From assembly GCF_024345225.1 (NCBI RefSeq), contig NZ_BROD01000001.1:4216001-4280000 (forward strand): 64,000 nt of DNA, in the 5' to 3' direction. Below, one piece after another: positions 23,427 to 33,283 of this stretch. The notes under the pieces were generated by a model. That model was not told the DNA's origin. It saw only the letters and a list, made by a program, of their open reading frames with translations, and made no database searches. This DNA is from Clostridium sp. TW13. Lineage in GTDB: Bacteria > Bacillota > Clostridia > Clostridiales > Clostridiaceae. The translations under genes were made by a program, and so were the position numbers. How positions within the stretch are numbered: the stretch's first letter is position 1; each line of letters begins with the position of its first letter.

Positions 23427-24626
23427 ATGGTAGAGTTAAAAGAACAATTAGAAATTATGGCAAAAGGTGCTGACGAGATAATAGGCTTAGAGGATCTTGA
23501 AAGTAAACTAAAGAAAAGTATAGAGAATAATAAACCATTAACAATTAAACTAGGCTTAGATCCATCAGCTCCAGACATACATCTTGGTCATGCTGTGGTG
23601 CTTAGAAAGATTAAACAAATGCAAGATTTAGGTCACAGGGCAGTTATAATCCTGGGGGATTTTACTGGTATGATTGGGGACCCTACAGGAAAAAGTAAAA
23701 CAAGAAAGCAATTAGACAGAGACAAGGTTTTAGAAAATGCTAAGACTTACAAAGAGCAGTTACTAAAGATATTAGATCCAGAAAAAACTGAGGTTAAGTT
23801 TAACAGTGAATGGTTATCAAAGCTTAATTTTGCAGATGTTTTATCACTTGCTTCAAAATGCACAGTGGCAAGAATGATGGAAAGAGAAGATTTTAAGAAT
23901 AGATTTCAAAATGGGCAGAGCATAGGAATTCATGAATTTTTCTACCCATTAATGCAAGCTATGGACTCAGTTGAGTTAAAAGCAGATATAGAATTAGGAG
24001 GAACTGATCAAAGATTCAATTTACTAATGGGAAGAAATCTGCAAAAGGAATTTCAGCAAGAACCTCAGGTAGTAATGATGATGCCACTTTTAGAAGGTAC
24101 TGATGGTACGGATAAGATGAGCAAGAGTCTTGGAAATTACATTGGTATAGAAGAAAGTGCTATAGATATATTCAACAAAACAATGACAATACCAGATGAT
24201 ATGATAATAAAATACTTTCAATTAGCTACAGATGTGCATCCAAGAGATATAAATGTAATAAAGGAAAGACTAGAATCAGGAGAAAATCCAAAGAACATTA
24301 AGCTTGAACTAGCTAGCATTATTACAGAAATATACCATGGAAAGGACAATGCAGAGGAAGCTAAACAAAATTTTATAAAGGTATTTGAAAAAAAGCAAAA
24401 CCCTACAGAAATAAAAGAAGTTGAATTATCAACTGAAGATGATTTACTAGCAGCTATGGTCAAAGGTAATTTATGTGCAAGTAGAAGTGAAGCAAGAAGA
24501 TTAGTTGTTTCAGGAGCTGTAAAAATTAATGATGAAAAAGTGGAAGATTTTCTTAAAATTCAGTTAAAAAATGAAGATATAATTAATGTAGGAAAATTTA
24601 AGTTTATAAAGGTAATTAAGAAATAA
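23427..24626 (+). CDS. tyrS: Tyrosyl-tRNA synthetase
   Basis: 399 residues. HLGH at 52-55 is the HIGH motif and KMSKS near residue 230 is the second class I motif; a C-terminal S4 RNA-binding domain covers about 335-399 (LCASRSEARRLVVSGAVKI). It charges tRNA-Tyr in the cytoplasm. ATG 23427 has AAGGAGGAAA 8 bases upstream; the upstream in-frame ATGs lie in the repeat and lack ribosome sites. The sequence type (PDIHLGHAVVLRKIKQMQ) matches the TyrZ-like group. Controlled by the T-box. Confidence 0.95.
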   Translation: MVELKEQLEIMAKGADEIIGLEDLESKLKKSIENNKPLTIKLGLDPSAPDIHLGHAVVLRKIKQMQDLGHRAVIILGDFTGMIGDPTGKSKTRKQLDRDKVLENAKTYKEQLLKILDPEKTEVKFNSEWLSKLNFADVLSLASKCTVARMMEREDFKNRFQNGQSIGIHEFFYPLMQAMDSVELKADIELGGTDQRFNLLMGRNLQKEFQQEPQVVMMMPLLEGTDGTDKMSKSLGNYIGIEESAIDIFNKTMTIPDDMIIKYFQLATDVHPRDINVIKERLESGENPKNIKLELASIITEIYHGKDNAEEAKQNFIKVFEKKQNPTEIKEVELSTEDDLLAAMVKGNLCASRSEARRLVVSGAVKINDEKVEDFLKIQLKNEDIINVGKFKFIKVIKK

Positions 24627-24751
24627 TTAAAGGACAAAGAAAATTTTTATATCATTAAATATAAATCCCTTAATAACCTTAAACACTTAGGGGTACAAAA
24701 AGAGATTCTACCAATAATATAACTAAAGTAATATTGTTGGGGATGATAGCT

Positions 24752-24973
24752 ATGCAGATGTATATTCTTATGATGATAGCAGGATTATCTTTAGTTAGTT
24801 CTTTTTATGATAGCTTATATGCAGATGATCATAAACAAGATAAAGAAAAAACAGTAAAAGATTTAATTGAAAAGCATAGTTATAAAGAAAAACAAAAAGA
24901 TGTTTTTTGTTTTGATCATGACAGTGGGTATATTTACCTTGATTCTCTTTATGATATAACCAAATATTTTTGA
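24752..24973 (+). CDS. Small hypothetical protein with one hydrophobic segment
   Basis: 73 residues. An N-terminal hydrophobic stretch (MYILMMIAGLSLVSSFY) is followed by a charged linker and a C-terminal FCFDHDSGYIYLDSLYDI. Several in-frame ATGs exist; 24752 has GGGG 9 bases upstream. A good terminator follows. No family is recognised. Confidence 0.5.
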   Translation: MQMYILMMIAGLSLVSSFYDSLYADDHKQDKEKTVKDLIEKHSYKEKQKDVFCFDHDSGYIYLDSLYDITKYF

Positions 24974-24982
24974 CAAAAGTCA

Positions 24983-25018
24983 AAAGGAGTACTTTATGAA
25001 AAAGGTACTCCTTTTTTA
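24983..25018 (+). terminator. Rho-independent terminator
   Basis: AAAAGGAGTACTTT and AAAGGTACTCCTTTTTT flank a short loop. Confidence 0.82.
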
Positions 25019-25086
25019 GGTACATTGAAATAAAAAATAACGCAAAATATGCTGTGAATATTTTTTCAAAATGCCTTGATTTTTAG

Positions 25087-25659
25087 TTAATAACAAACAA
25101 AACTTTCAATTCTGTTAAGATCAAGTCCAAAGTAAACCCACTTGAAGAACATAAATCTCCAACCAGCAATAGAGTACCTATCTACATGAGTTATATATGC
25201 CCAATAGGAACGACCGTTAGTTTGCCATATATAAGTGAATTTAAATCTGCAAGGTGCTATAGATTTTGGACCTACAGCTTTTATTATAGGTGCGTTAGTT
25301 GCACCAAATCCCTCCTTTGATGGTATAAAAGGTGGAGGGGCTTGAGGGGGAACGTTAACTGCAGGAGGTGGTGGGAAGTTTCCTGGAAAGTTAGGAAAGC
25401 CACCTTGGCCTGGAAACTTTGGTGGAGGTCCTGGAGGTTTAGGCGGACCACCTGGATGTTTAGAAGGTCCTCCTTGGCCAGGAAACATGCTTCTGTTTTC
25501 TCTTGTTTCGTCCATTTCCTCTTCATCCACATAAATTGGAGCATAAGTATATGGGATATCTACTTCATACTCACCTACAGCATCAAAATCTTGGTCTTCG
25601 TTGAATATAGTAAAATTGTTGTGGAAGCTAAATCTGTTATCATCATCGTAAATAGTCAT
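25087..25659 (-). CDS. Proline/glycine-rich protein, possible spore-surface protein
   Basis: 190 residues in three parts: an acidic N-terminus (1-55, many Asp/Glu), a Pro/Gly-rich middle (about 58-120, PGGPPKPPGPPPKFPGQGG) and a compact aromatic C-terminal domain (about 130-190, with WRFMFFKWVYFGLDLNRIES). The C-terminal pattern occurs, as far as I recall, in several clostridial proteins of unknown function. An imperfect SigK-like pair (AC at 25715-25716 and CATATTTAT near 25698 on the minus strand) hints at sporulation control. AGAGG precedes the ATG. The spore role is inference. Confidence 0.6.
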   Translation of the reverse strand: MTIYDDDNRFSFHNNFTIFNEDQDFDAVGEYEVDIPYTYAPIYVDEEEMDETRENRSMFPGQGGPSKHPGGPPKPPGPPPKFPGQGGFPNFPGNFPPPPAVNVPPQAPPPFIPSKEGFGATNAPIIKAVGPKSIAPCRFKFTYIWQTNGRSYWAYITHVDRYSIAGWRFMFFKWVYFGLDLNRIESFVCY

Positions 25660-25796
25660 TCTTAGACCTCTAAAAATTTTTATATCTATATATAAATATG
25701 AGTTTTAGTATAAAAAGTTACTATTATTCATTTTAAAATAAGTATAATTGCATATATCCCATTGACAAAACCTAGGGTTATAGATAATAATAAAGT

Positions 25797-26055
25797 AGAC
25801 TTCAATAGGACAACGAAGTTGCAAAAAAAAGTTATATACAAAGATTTGTAATTCCACAGGTTATAAATCTAAGGAAAAACTCAATAAGCAAGAAGGAGCT
25901 TTAATTCTAAATTGTGAGGGACAACCTCCGATGCAAATAAAGGATTTAAAGGGAACTTCAAAGTGTATCCCATAAAGATACATAGTGTAAACTTTAAAAA
26001 GTTTCAAGGGAAAAAGTAGTGTATGTTGAATTGACCGTACACTACTTTTTCCATA
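25797..26055 (+). ncRNA. Candidate structured non-coding RNA
   Basis: No convincing ORF exists here. TTGACA at 25762-25767 with a TAATAA-like -10 near 25785 forms a plausible promoter. The stretch then folds into several local hairpins: GACTTC/GAAGTT near 25798-25830, AGATTT/AAATCT near 25844-25870 and GTATC/GATAC near 25965-25981. It ends in a strong 15-bp stem at 26009-26052 (GGAAAAAGTAGTGTA and complement) with an internal T5. The class is not recognised; a 6S-like RNA is possible. Confidence 0.45.
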
Positions 26056-26085
26056 AACAAAAATATTTACTGTTGAATTTCCATT

Positions 26086-26136
26086 AGGCGTCTGAAAATA
26101 AATAGCATGTAGATTTATTTATTTTTGAATATGCCT
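26086..26136. repeat. Palindromic interspersed repeat, copy 3
   Basis: AGGCGTCTGAAAATAAAT and ATTTATTTTTGAATATGCCT around a short centre, between the ncRNA candidate and the car promoter. Confidence 0.68.
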
Positions 26137-26167
26137 TATTAAAGAATAACAGGAAACAAAAATATAC

Positions 26168-26196
26168 TTGACGTATATAGTGTTTTAAAATACAAT
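26168..26196 (+). promoter_or_regulatory. SigA-type promoter of the carAB leader
   Basis: TTGACG at 26168, 17-bp spacer, TACAAT at 26191-26196. Confidence 0.75.
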
Positions 26197-26266
26197 GAAA
26201 AGTAAGAAAAAAGAAGTTAAAATACACTTTAAATTGGTCCTGTGAGGCCAGAAAGGAGTATGTGCA

Positions 26267-26368
26267 ATGATAGGTTTTAATAAATTATCATGCAATATTA
26301 TAGATTTGTTTAATAAGCTACTTAGCTTTAGATATGAAGGACAAGAGGGGATTAATACCATTAATTAA
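26267..26368 (+). CDS. Leader ORF in the carAB 5' region
   Basis: 33 codons from ATG 26267 to TAA 26366-26368, with AAAGGAG 8 bases upstream. The product begins MIGFNKLSCNIIDLFNKLLS and ends INTIN. The last ten codons form the 5' arm of the terminator at 26339-26386, so a ribosome finishing this ORF would block the hairpin. The peptide itself probably has no function. Its ribosome site lies in the PyrR-binding element. Confidence 0.5.
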   Translation: MIGFNKLSCNIIDLFNKLLSFRYEGQEGINTIN

Positions 26369-26386
26369 TCCTCTGGTGTCCTTTTC
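26339..26386 (+). terminator. Attenuator terminator upstream of carA
   Basis: GGACAAGAGGGGATTAAT pairs with ATTAATCCTCTGGTGTCC, followed by TTTTCTC. Confidence 0.82.
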
Positions 26387-26459
26387 TCATATATAGCTTT
26401 GTGAAATTAGACCTTTTTATAAGTGTATTTTGCTTTATAGTTTTAAGGAGGACATTACT

Positions 26460-27509
26460 ATGAAAGCAAAACTTATTTTAGAAAATGGAGTGACATTTGA
26501 AGGTAAAGCCTTTGGATATTTAGAAGATACTGTGGGTGAAGTAGTATTCAACACAGGAATGACAGGATATCAAGAAGTACTTACAGATCCATCTTATTAT
26601 GGGCAAATCGTAACAATGACATATCCGTTAATAGGAAACTATGGAGTAAACCTAGAAGATGGAGAGTCAAAATCACCTAAGGTAAAAGGATTTATTGTTA
26701 GAGAAAAGTGTGACAATCCTAACAACTTTAGATGTGAGTTAGAAATAGATAATTATTTAAAACAAAACAAGATAATAGGCCTTGAAGGTCTTGATACCAG
26801 AGCATTAACAAAGATTTTAAGAAATAGTGGAACAATGAGAGGGATAATAGCTTTAGAAGAATTATCAGAAAAAGAAGCTATGTCTAAAATCAAAGAGTTT
26901 TCTAATGTTGATGCAGTTAAAACTGTTACAACTAAAGAAGTTTATGAGGTAGCAGGTAAGGGAAAACATGTAGCAATAATGGATTTTGGAATAAAGAGCA
27001 ACATTATAAACAGTTTTGTGAAAAGAGATTGTAAAGTTACTGTATTCCCAGCAGATGCAAAAGCAGAAGAAATATTAGAAGTAAATCCAGATTTAGTATT
27101 CTTATCTAATGGACCTGGAGATCCAGAAGATGTAGTTGGAGCAATAGAAGAAATTAAGAAAATAGTTGGAAAGAAACCTATAGTAGGTATATGTCTTGGT
27201 CACCAACTTATAGCTCTTGCTCTTGGTGGCAAAACTGCCAAACTTAAATTTGGTCACAGAGGTTGTAACCATCCAGTTAAAGATTTAGTAGGAAATAAGG
27301 TGCATATAACTTCTCAAAACCATGGATACTATGTTGAAACTCTACCACAAGATGTAGAGGTGACTCATGTAAATGTTAATGATGGAACTGTGGAAGGAAT
27401 GAGACACAAATCATTACCAATATTCTCAGTACAATTCCATCCAGAAGCATGTCCAGGACCAAAGGACAGCGATTATATTTTTGACGAGTTCATGAAGTAT
27501 TCATTATAG
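26460..27509 (+). CDS. carA: Carbamoyl-phosphate synthase small subunit
   Basis: 349 residues. The class I glutamine amidotransferase triad is Cys245 (GICLGHQ), His327 and Glu329 (QFHPEA). It hydrolyses glutamine and passes ammonia to CarB for carbamoyl phosphate, the first step of pyrimidine synthesis and a source for arginine. ATG 26460 has AAGGAGGACATT upstream; the upstream TTG/ATG starts lack a site. Thirteen bases separate it from carB, and both lie behind the PyrR leader, so the operon is pyrimidine controlled. Confidence 0.96.
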   Translation: MKAKLILENGVTFEGKAFGYLEDTVGEVVFNTGMTGYQEVLTDPSYYGQIVTMTYPLIGNYGVNLEDGESKSPKVKGFIVREKCDNPNNFRCELEIDNYLKQNKIIGLEGLDTRALTKILRNSGTMRGIIALEELSEKEAMSKIKEFSNVDAVKTVTTKEVYEVAGKGKHVAIMDFGIKSNIINSFVKRDCKVTVFPADAKAEEILEVNPDLVFLSNGPGDPEDVVGAIEEIKKIVGKKPIVGICLGHQLIALALGGKTAKLKFGHRGCNHPVKDLVGNKVHITSQNHGYYVETLPQDVEVTHVNVNDGTVEGMRHKSLPIFSVQFHPEACPGPKDSDYIFDEFMKYSL

Positions 27510-27522
27510 GAGGGGAAGAGAA

Positions 27523-30500
27523 ATGCCATTAAATAAAGATATTAAAAAAGTATTAGTTATAGGATCAGGTCCAATTGTTATAGGTCAGGCAGCAGAGTTT
27601 GACTATTCAGGAACACAAGCTTGTCAAGCATTAAAAGAAGAAGGAGTAGAGGTTGTTCTTATAAACTCTAACCCAGCTACTATAATGACTGATAGAGAAG
27701 TTGCAGATAAAGTATATATAGAACCATTAACAGTAGAGTTTGTTGAAAAAGTTATTATACAAGAAAAACCAGACAGTATTTTAACAGGAATGGGTGGTCA
27801 AACAGGACTTAACCTTGCAGTTGAATTACATGATAAGGGAATCTTAGAAAAGCATAATGTTAAGGTAATCGGAACCTCTATAGCTTCAATTAAAGAGGGA
27901 GAAGATAGAGAACTGTTCAGAGATATGATGAACAGAATAAAGCAACCAGTAATACAAAGTGAAATCATAACAGATATAGAATCAGGAGTTAACTTTGCAA
28001 ACAAGATTGGTTACCCAGTTATAGTAAGACCAGCTTATACCTTAGGGGGAACTGGTGGTGGAATTGCTGACAATGAAGAAGAATTAAGAGAAACTCTTGA
28101 GTCAGGAATACAATTAAGTACCATAGGCCAAGTTCTTCTTGAAAAGAGTGTTAAAGGCTGGAAAGAAGTAGAGTACGAAGTTATGAGAGATAGCTTTGGA
28201 ACTTGTATAACAGTATGTAACATGGAAAACATAGACCCAGTAGGAATACATACTGGAGACAGTATAGTTGTTGCCCCTAGCCAAACTTTATCAGATAAAG
28301 AGTACCAAATGCTTAGAAGTGCATCTATAGATATAATCAATGCAGTTGGAATTGAAGGTGGATGTAACGTACAATTTGCACTAAATCCAGATTCTTTTGA
28401 TTATGCAGTAATAGAAATCAACCCAAGAGTTTCACGTTCATCAGCTCTAGCATCAAAGGCTACAGGTTATCCAATAGCTAAAGTTGCTGCGAAGATAGCC
28501 TTAGGTTATGGACTTGATGAAATAAAGAATGCAGTTACTCAAAAGACTTATGCCTGCTTTGAACCAACTCTTGACTATGTAGTTTGTAAGATACCAAAGT
28601 GGCCATTTGATAAGTTCACAGGGGCAGATAGAGAACTAGGAACAAAGATGATGGCAACAGGAGAAGTAATGGCTATAGGAAGTAACTTCGAAGCTGCTTT
28701 CTTAAAGGGAGTACGTTCATTAGAAATAGGAAAGTATTCTTTAGAACATAAAAAATTCAGAGAACTTAGTATCAGTGAATTAAAGAGAAGAGTAATGTCA
28801 CCAGATGATGAAAGAATCTTTGCTTTAGCTGAAATGCTAAGAAGAGATTACAGAATGGAGAAGGTTGCTCAAATTACAGGTATAGATATGTTCTTCATCA
28901 AGAAGTTCAAGGGAATAGTTGAAGAAGAACAAAGATTAAGATTAAGTCACATAGATAACCTAGATAAAGAATGGTTATACAAGCTTAAGAAACAAGGTTT
29001 CTCAGATAAGGCAATAGCAGATATGCTAAGAGTGTCACCAGAAGATGTATATAGATTGAGAAGTATTTGGAATGTTAAGCCTGTATACAAAATGGTTGAT
29101 ACTTGTGGTGGAGAATTTGAAGCACTATCTCCATATTATTACTCAACTTATGATCAATATGATGAAGTTGAAGTATCAGATAAGAAGAAGGTTATGGTTA
29201 TAGGTTCAGGTCCAATAAGAATTGGTCAAGGAATAGAATTTGACTATGCTTCTGTTCACTGCGTAATGGCTTTAAGAAAGCTTGGTATTGAAACAATTAT
29301 AGTAAACAACAATCCTGAAACTGTAAGTACAGACTTCAATATGTCAGATAAGTTATATTTTGAACCACTTACAGAAGAAGATGTATTAAATATAATTGAC
29401 AAAGAAAAGCCAGATGGAGTAATTCTACAATTTGGTGGTCAAACTTCAATAAAGCTTGCTGAATTCTTAAAAGAAAAGAAAGTAGTAACTCTTGGAACAA
29501 CTGCAGATCAAATTGATATGGCAGAAGATAGAGAAAAGTTTGATGAACTTCTTGAAAGACTTGGAATAGCAAGACCAAAGGGTAAGGGAGTTTGGAGCTT
29601 AGAAGAAGGATTAGAAGAGGCTAGAAAATTAGGTTTCCCAATACTTGTTAGACCATCCTATGTTTTAGGCGGACAGGGAATGGAAATAACTCATGATGAA
29701 GAAGAGTTAACCTTCTACCTAAAGAATGCTTTTGAAAAGGACCATAAGAACCCAATATTAATTGATAAGTACTTAATGGGTAGAGAAATAGAAGTAGATG
29801 CAATCTCTGATGGAGAAGATATATTAATACCAGGAATAATGGAGCATCTTGAAAGAGCTGGAGTTCACTCAGGGGATAGTATAACTATGTATCCAAGCCA
29901 AAATATTTGTGAAAATATTAAGGCAAAGGTATTAGAATACACTGAGAAGTTAGCACTTGGTATAGGAATAAAAGGTATGATAAACATACAGTTCATAGAG
30001 TTTGAAGGAAGTCTTTATGTAATAGAGGTTAACCCAAGAGCATCAAGAACCGTTCCATATATCAGTAAGGTAAGTGGAGTTCCAATAGTAGATATAGCAA
30101 CAAGAGTAATGCTTGGAGAAAAGATAAAGGATATGGGATATGGAACTGGAGTATACAAAGAACCAAATTTCGTATCAGTTAAAGTTCCAGTATTCTCAAC
30201 TCAAAAGCTACCAAACGTAGAGGTATCTCTTGGACCAGAAATGAGATCTACAGGAGAAGTTCTTGGTGTAGGAAGAAATATATTAGAAGCTCTATACAAA
30301 GGCTTTGTAGGGGCTAATATGTACTCTCTACCAAAGAAAAAGATACTTGCAACTGTAAATAAGCATGATAAAGAAGAATTCTTAGAAATAGTTAGACCTT
30401 TAGGTGATTTAGGTTATGAATTCATAGCAACAGAAGGCACAGCTGCTTTATTAGCAACTGCTGGTATTGAAGCTAAGGTGGTAAGAAAGTTAAGTGAAGA

Positions 30501-30735
30501 TCACCCTAATATAATGGATGTTATAAAACATAACGAAGTAGATTTAGTTGTAAATACTCCAACTAAGGCTAATGATTCTAAGAGAGATGGCTTCCATATA
30601 AGAAGAGCTGCTATAGAAAGAAATATTGGAGTTATGACAGCACTTGATACCTTCAGAGCTCTTGTAAATGTTAAAAAGAACGGAGTAGAAAATGTAGATG
30701 TTCCAGTATTTGATTTAGCTGCTGAAAATAAATAA
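27523..30735 (+). CDS. carB: Carbamoyl-phosphate synthase large subunit
   Basis: 1070 residues, the full length of the family. Two homologous halves each begin with an ATP-grasp pre-domain ([21 protein letters not shown] near residue 8, [20 protein letters not shown] near 557). Then come the oligomerisation region and a C-terminal MGS-like allosteric domain (about 940-1070, [14 protein letters not shown]). It makes carbamoyl phosphate from bicarbonate, two ATP and the ammonia from CarA, through an internal tunnel. No frameshift or missing motif seen. Confidence 0.97.
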   Translation: MPLNKDIKKVLVIGSGPIVIGQAAEFDYSGTQACQALKEEGVEVVLINSNPATIMTDREVADKVYIEPLTVEFVEKVIIQEKPDSILTGMGGQTGLNLAVELHDKGILEKHNVKVIGTSIASIKEGEDRELFRDMMNRIKQPVIQSEIITDIESGVNFANKIGYPVIVRPAYTLGGTGGGIADNEEELRETLESGIQLSTIGQVLLEKSVKGWKEVEYEVMRDSFGTCITVCNMENIDPVGIHTGDSIVVAPSQTLSDKEYQMLRSASIDIINAVGIEGGCNVQFALNPDSFDYAVIEINPRVSRSSALASKATGYPIAKVAAKIALGYGLDEIKNAVTQKTYACFEPTLDYVVCKIPKWPFDKFTGADRELGTKMMATGEVMAIGSNFEAAFLKGVRSLEIGKYSLEHKKFRELSISELKRRVMSPDDERIFALAEMLRRDYRMEKVAQITGIDMFFIKKFKGIVEEEQRLRLSHIDNLDKEWLYKLKKQGFSDKAIADMLRVSPEDVYRLRSIWNVKPVYKMVDTCGGEFEALSPYYYSTYDQYDEVEVSDKKKVMVIGSGPIRIGQGIEFDYASVHCVMALRKLGIETIIVNNNPETVSTDFNMSDKLYFEPLTEEDVLNIIDKEKPDGVILQFGGQTSIKLAEFLKEKKVVTLGTTADQIDMAEDREKFDELLERLGIARPKGKGVWSLEEGLEEARKLGFPILVRPSYVLGGQGMEITHDEEELTFYLKNAFEKDHKNPILIDKYLMGREIEVDAISDGEDILIPGIMEHLERAGVHSGDSITMYPSQNICENIKAKVLEYTEKLALGIGIKGMINIQFIEFEGSLYVIEVNPRASRTVPYISKVSGVPIVDIATRVMLGEKIKDMGYGTGVYKEPNFVSVKVPVFSTQKLPNVEVSLGPEMRSTGEVLGVGRNILEALYKGFVGANMYSLPKKKILATVNKHDKEEFLEIVRPLGDLGYEFIATEGTAALLATAGIEAKVVRKLSEDHPNIMDVIKHNEVDLVVNTPTKANDSKRDGFHIRRAAIERNIGVMTALDTFRALVNVKKNGVENVDVPVFDLAAENK

Positions 30736-30831
30736 TAAATCTAATATGCGTAGCAGATAAAATACGTATTTTTTACGGATGCTGTAGCATAATAAAATTG
30801 CCCTATGTATAATTTATATAAGTATAGTAAA

Positions 30832-30866
30832 AATCCTGAGGCTGTGTATAGCTTCAGGATTTTTCA
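30832..30866 (+). terminator. Rho-independent terminator of carAB
   Basis: AATCCTGAGGCT and AGCTTCAGGATT pair around a short loop, then T5. Confidence 0.75.
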
Positions 30867-30883
30867 TTATAGGAAACTTATAG

Positions 30884-31014
30884 AATTTATCCGATAGCTA
30901 GCATCCGTAACACTCCAACTTCTTTAAGTTGAAGATAACGGCTGCACGCTCCTGGATAAGTTCAACTAAGATTCAGATGGGGATATACCCCACCTGAATC
31001 AAGTTTTACTTGAT
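30884..31014 (-). repeat. Structured non-coding element, short copy (131 bp, minus orientation)
   Basis: Shares its whole length with the outer parts of the copies at 46644 and 59925: ATCAAGT...ACTTGAT hairpin, GATTCAGG...TGAATC hairpin, GTGCAGCCGTTATCT, and AAGTTGGAGTGTTACGG, then ATGCTAGCTATCGGATAAA. It lacks the long internal part and closes that arm with a simple CAACTT/AAGTTG loop. The 30736-31164 gap contains only this element and the carAB terminator. Confidence 0.8.
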
Positions 31015-31164
31015 AAGCTCAAGGATTATACATGATAGGATAAGTATTTTTTTATGATATTTATGTGCATAAAATGCTATAGAAACTTAAAAAGTGTTAT
31101 TATAAAATATAAATAAGTTATTAATGTAGAAGGGCTGATAACAGTTAGGATAGGAGAGGGTATT

Positions 31165-31638
31165 TTGAGAAGGATAAAAAAGAATGTAGTTATTATAATG
31201 ATGTGTGTAATTACTTTTGGATTGATTGGGTGTGGGCAAAAGGATTATAAATTTACAATGGATTTAACAAAAGGCGAGAAAGATACTCAAGTGGTTAAAG
31301 TCGTTATATCTGATACAATACAAGAACCTATGGATTTAACAGCTACAATAGAACAGGCTTTAAATAAATCTTTAGAATGGTATAATGCAGGTAAAATAAC
31401 AGCAGTAAGAGATATTGGAGATGCTAATCAAGGCAAAGTACTTAATGGTTACATAGATCTTCAGAGTGAAAATTATAAAGTACAAATTCCTGTAGTTTTT
31501 AAGAATAAAAAAGCGTATGCATATGATTTAGATAAGGTTGATATGCTAGATAATAAGTCTTCACGCTTAGTCATAGAAAGTGATGAGATTAAAGGTGTGC
31601 TTGATACAGTGAATCAAAATATAAATAGCAAAAGGTAG
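31165..31638 (+). CDS. Putative lipoprotein
   Basis: 157 residues. The N-terminus is a lipoprotein signal: basic MRRIKKN, hydrophobic core, then GLIGC with Cys at about residue 23 as lipidation site. The mature part is a single soluble domain on the outside of the membrane, with no family recognised. It starts at TTG 31165 with GGAGAGGG upstream. It stands alone between the structured element and the gene at 31856. Confidence 0.68.
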   Translation: MRRIKKNVVIIMMCVITFGLIGCGQKDYKFTMDLTKGEKDTQVVKVVISDTIQEPMDLTATIEQALNKSLEWYNAGKITAVRDIGDANQGKVLNGYIDLQSENYKVQIPVVFKNKKAYAYDLDKVDMLDNKSSRLVIESDEIKGVLDTVNQNINSKR

Positions 31639-31729
31639 TGAATTAAGAGTGATTTTAGCAGAGTGAAGTTTGTTAAAGTCACTTTTTCGTTTGTTAAGAA
31701 TAGATTTAAAAAAAATATAGAAATATGTA

Positions 31730-31781
31730 TTGACTATAAAACATATGTTCGACTATAATTATTATAACAAACAAATGTTCG
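31730..31781 (+). promoter_or_regulatory. Promoter with two LexA-like boxes
   Basis: TTGACT (31730-31735), 18-bp spacer, TATAAT (31754-31759). AACATATGTTCG (31740-31751) fills the spacer, and AACAAATGTTCG (31770-31781) follows the -10. The two boxes are exactly 30 bp apart. They resemble the Gram-positive SOS box CGAACATATGTTCG with one base changed in the left arm. Confidence 0.5.
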
Positions 31782-31855
31782 AGATAAAAAGTAGGAATAT
31801 ATTTTTAAAAGCAAGAATATAAATAATTAAAAAATAAACTTAGGGGGTAATTTTT

Positions 31856-32131
31856 ATGACAAAGAATTTGGGAATATTCGTAAAGATTAATTATAAATTA
31901 GATGAGGAAAGTAAAAAGAATATAAGAGAAAAGAATGTAAAGAATAAAGAAATGAGCCTTTCAAAGTATTTATGGTGTGGAGGAACTTACAATAAAAATG
32001 GAGGAACTCTGATTTTTCAAGCCAATAATCTAGAAGAAGCTCAACGTATTGTAAGTGAAAATCCTTTTGTTAATACATCAAGCTACTCCTTTGAGATACT
32101 AAGCAGAAATAAAATAAGATTAGGTTGCTAG
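31856..32131 (+). CDS. YciI-like small protein
   Basis: 91 residues. LWCGGTYNKNGGTLIFQANN, then LEEAQRIVSENPFVNTSSYS is the pattern of the YciI/ferredoxin-like fold family, whose members have varied or unknown enzymatic roles. AGGGGG precedes ATG 31856. The gene has about 90 bp of leader behind a promoter with two LexA-like boxes. It meets the convergent HD-GYP gene with no spacing, stop against stop. Confidence 0.65.
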   Translation: MTKNLGIFVKINYKLDEESKKNIREKNVKNKEMSLSKYLWCGGTYNKNGGTLIFQANNLEEAQRIVSENPFVNTSSYSFEILSRNKIRLGC

Positions 32132-33253
32132 TTAATAGACAGTATATTCAATATTAGATATAACTAAAGAAAGGTTATTGGCTAAGTTAATTAATGAACC
32201 TTCTTTCTCTTTTTCATTACTTCTAATTATCCTTATAGTTGGTCGTAATGGATATTCAGGAAAAGTATCTTCTACTACAGCAATATCTCCATTACTTAAT
32301 CTAACCAAAGTTCCTTCAGGATATGGAACTATTACCTTAGAAAATGTTTGAACAACATTATAGTCAAACATAGAATACACATTGCCAATTATATATTCAA
32401 AAGCATAATTTGGTGATAGAGCTTTTCTGTAAGGTCTATCAGAAGTTAGGGAATCGTAAACATCAGCCACAGAAACAATTCGAGCAAGTTTATTTATTTT
32501 ATCTTCTTTAAGCCTATTAGGGTATCCCAACCCATCATATCGTTCATGATGTTGCAATATTACCATTTTAGCACTAGCTGATATGCATGAAGAATTAGAA
32601 AGATAACTATAACCTTTTTCAGGATGCATCTTCATTGCACAATATTCTTCATCAGTTAAGGCACCATTTTTAAGTAATATACTTTTAGAAATAAATATTT
32701 TGCCTATATCATGTAATATAGCTCCTACTGTAAGGTTTAGCAATTCAGATCTAAGTAATTTCATTCCTAAGCCAATTACAACTGATAAAATGGCAACATT
32801 AATACAATGTTGATATGTATAATTGTCCATGCTTTTTATGTCAACTAAGTTAACCAAAAGCTTGTCGTTGCATAATATGTTGTCTAGTAATTCTTCTGCC
32901 ACTTCTTGTATTTGCATAATGTAATTATCTTGTTGCTTTAATAAATCATCGTTATTTGCAAAAGCATCTTGGTTATTGCTTGCAGAGTTATAAAGTTGCT
33001 CAATGTTTTTAAATGAATTCTTAATCGCCAGAATGGATTTTTGTTTCAACTCTGGTTTAATTATATCTTCAATTTCTTCCGAACTGTATTTATCTACTAT
33101 ATATATATATTTTATATATATACTTTCTAATTTTTTCAAAAGTGTTTCAGTAAGTAGTACTCCCTCTTTTAATAAAGGAAATCCATTATCGTCATATATA
33201 GTTTTTGCTAAGTATGTGTTTTCTCGAACACATTCTATTGGAATCAATCGCAT
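32132..33253 (-). CDS. HD-GYP domain protein, probable cyclic-di-GMP phosphodiesterase
   Basis: 373 residues. An N-terminal regulatory part (1-140) of DUF3391-like shape precedes an HD domain with His181-Asp182 (ILHDIGK) and the HHERYDGLGYP motif at 235-245, i.e. a complete HD-GYP signature. A short C-terminal beta domain follows. Such proteins break down cyclic di-GMP to control motility, adhesion or sporulation. No membrane segment is present, so it is cytoplasmic. Convergent with the YciI-like gene. Confidence 0.85.
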   Translation of the reverse strand: MRLIPIECVRENTYLAKTIYDDNGFPLLKEGVLLTETLLKKLESIYIKYIYIVDKYSSEEIEDIIKPELKQKSILAIKNSFKNIEQLYNSASNNQDAFANNDDLLKQQDNYIMQIQEVAEELLDNILCNDKLLVNLVDIKSMDNYTYQHCINVAILSVVIGLGMKLLRSELLNLTVGAILHDIGKIFISKSILLKNGALTDEEYCAMKMHPEKGYSYLSNSSCISASAKMVILQHHERYDGLGYPNRLKEDKINKLARIVSVADVYDSLTSDRPYRKALSPNYAFEYIIGNVYSMFDYNVVQTFSKVIVPYPEGTLVRLSNGDIAVVEDTFPEYPLRPTIRIIRSNEKEKEGSLINLANNLSLVISNIEYTVY

Positions 33254-33283
33254 ATCTACACCTCACTATGGAAAATCAACATC

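Larger units (their letters stand above)
26203..26386 (+). promoter_or_regulatory. PyrR-type attenuation leader of carAB
   Basis: TTGGTCCTGTGAGGCCAGAA, then AGGAG at about 26235-26259 matches the PyrR-binding loop (CCNGUGAGG plus a downstream purine-rich AAGG). A terminator at 26339-26386 follows. PyrR with UMP normally promotes termination of pyrimidine genes. Here the purine-rich part of the site coincides with the ribosome site of a leader ORF. PyrR itself is not encoded in this window. Confidence 0.78.
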
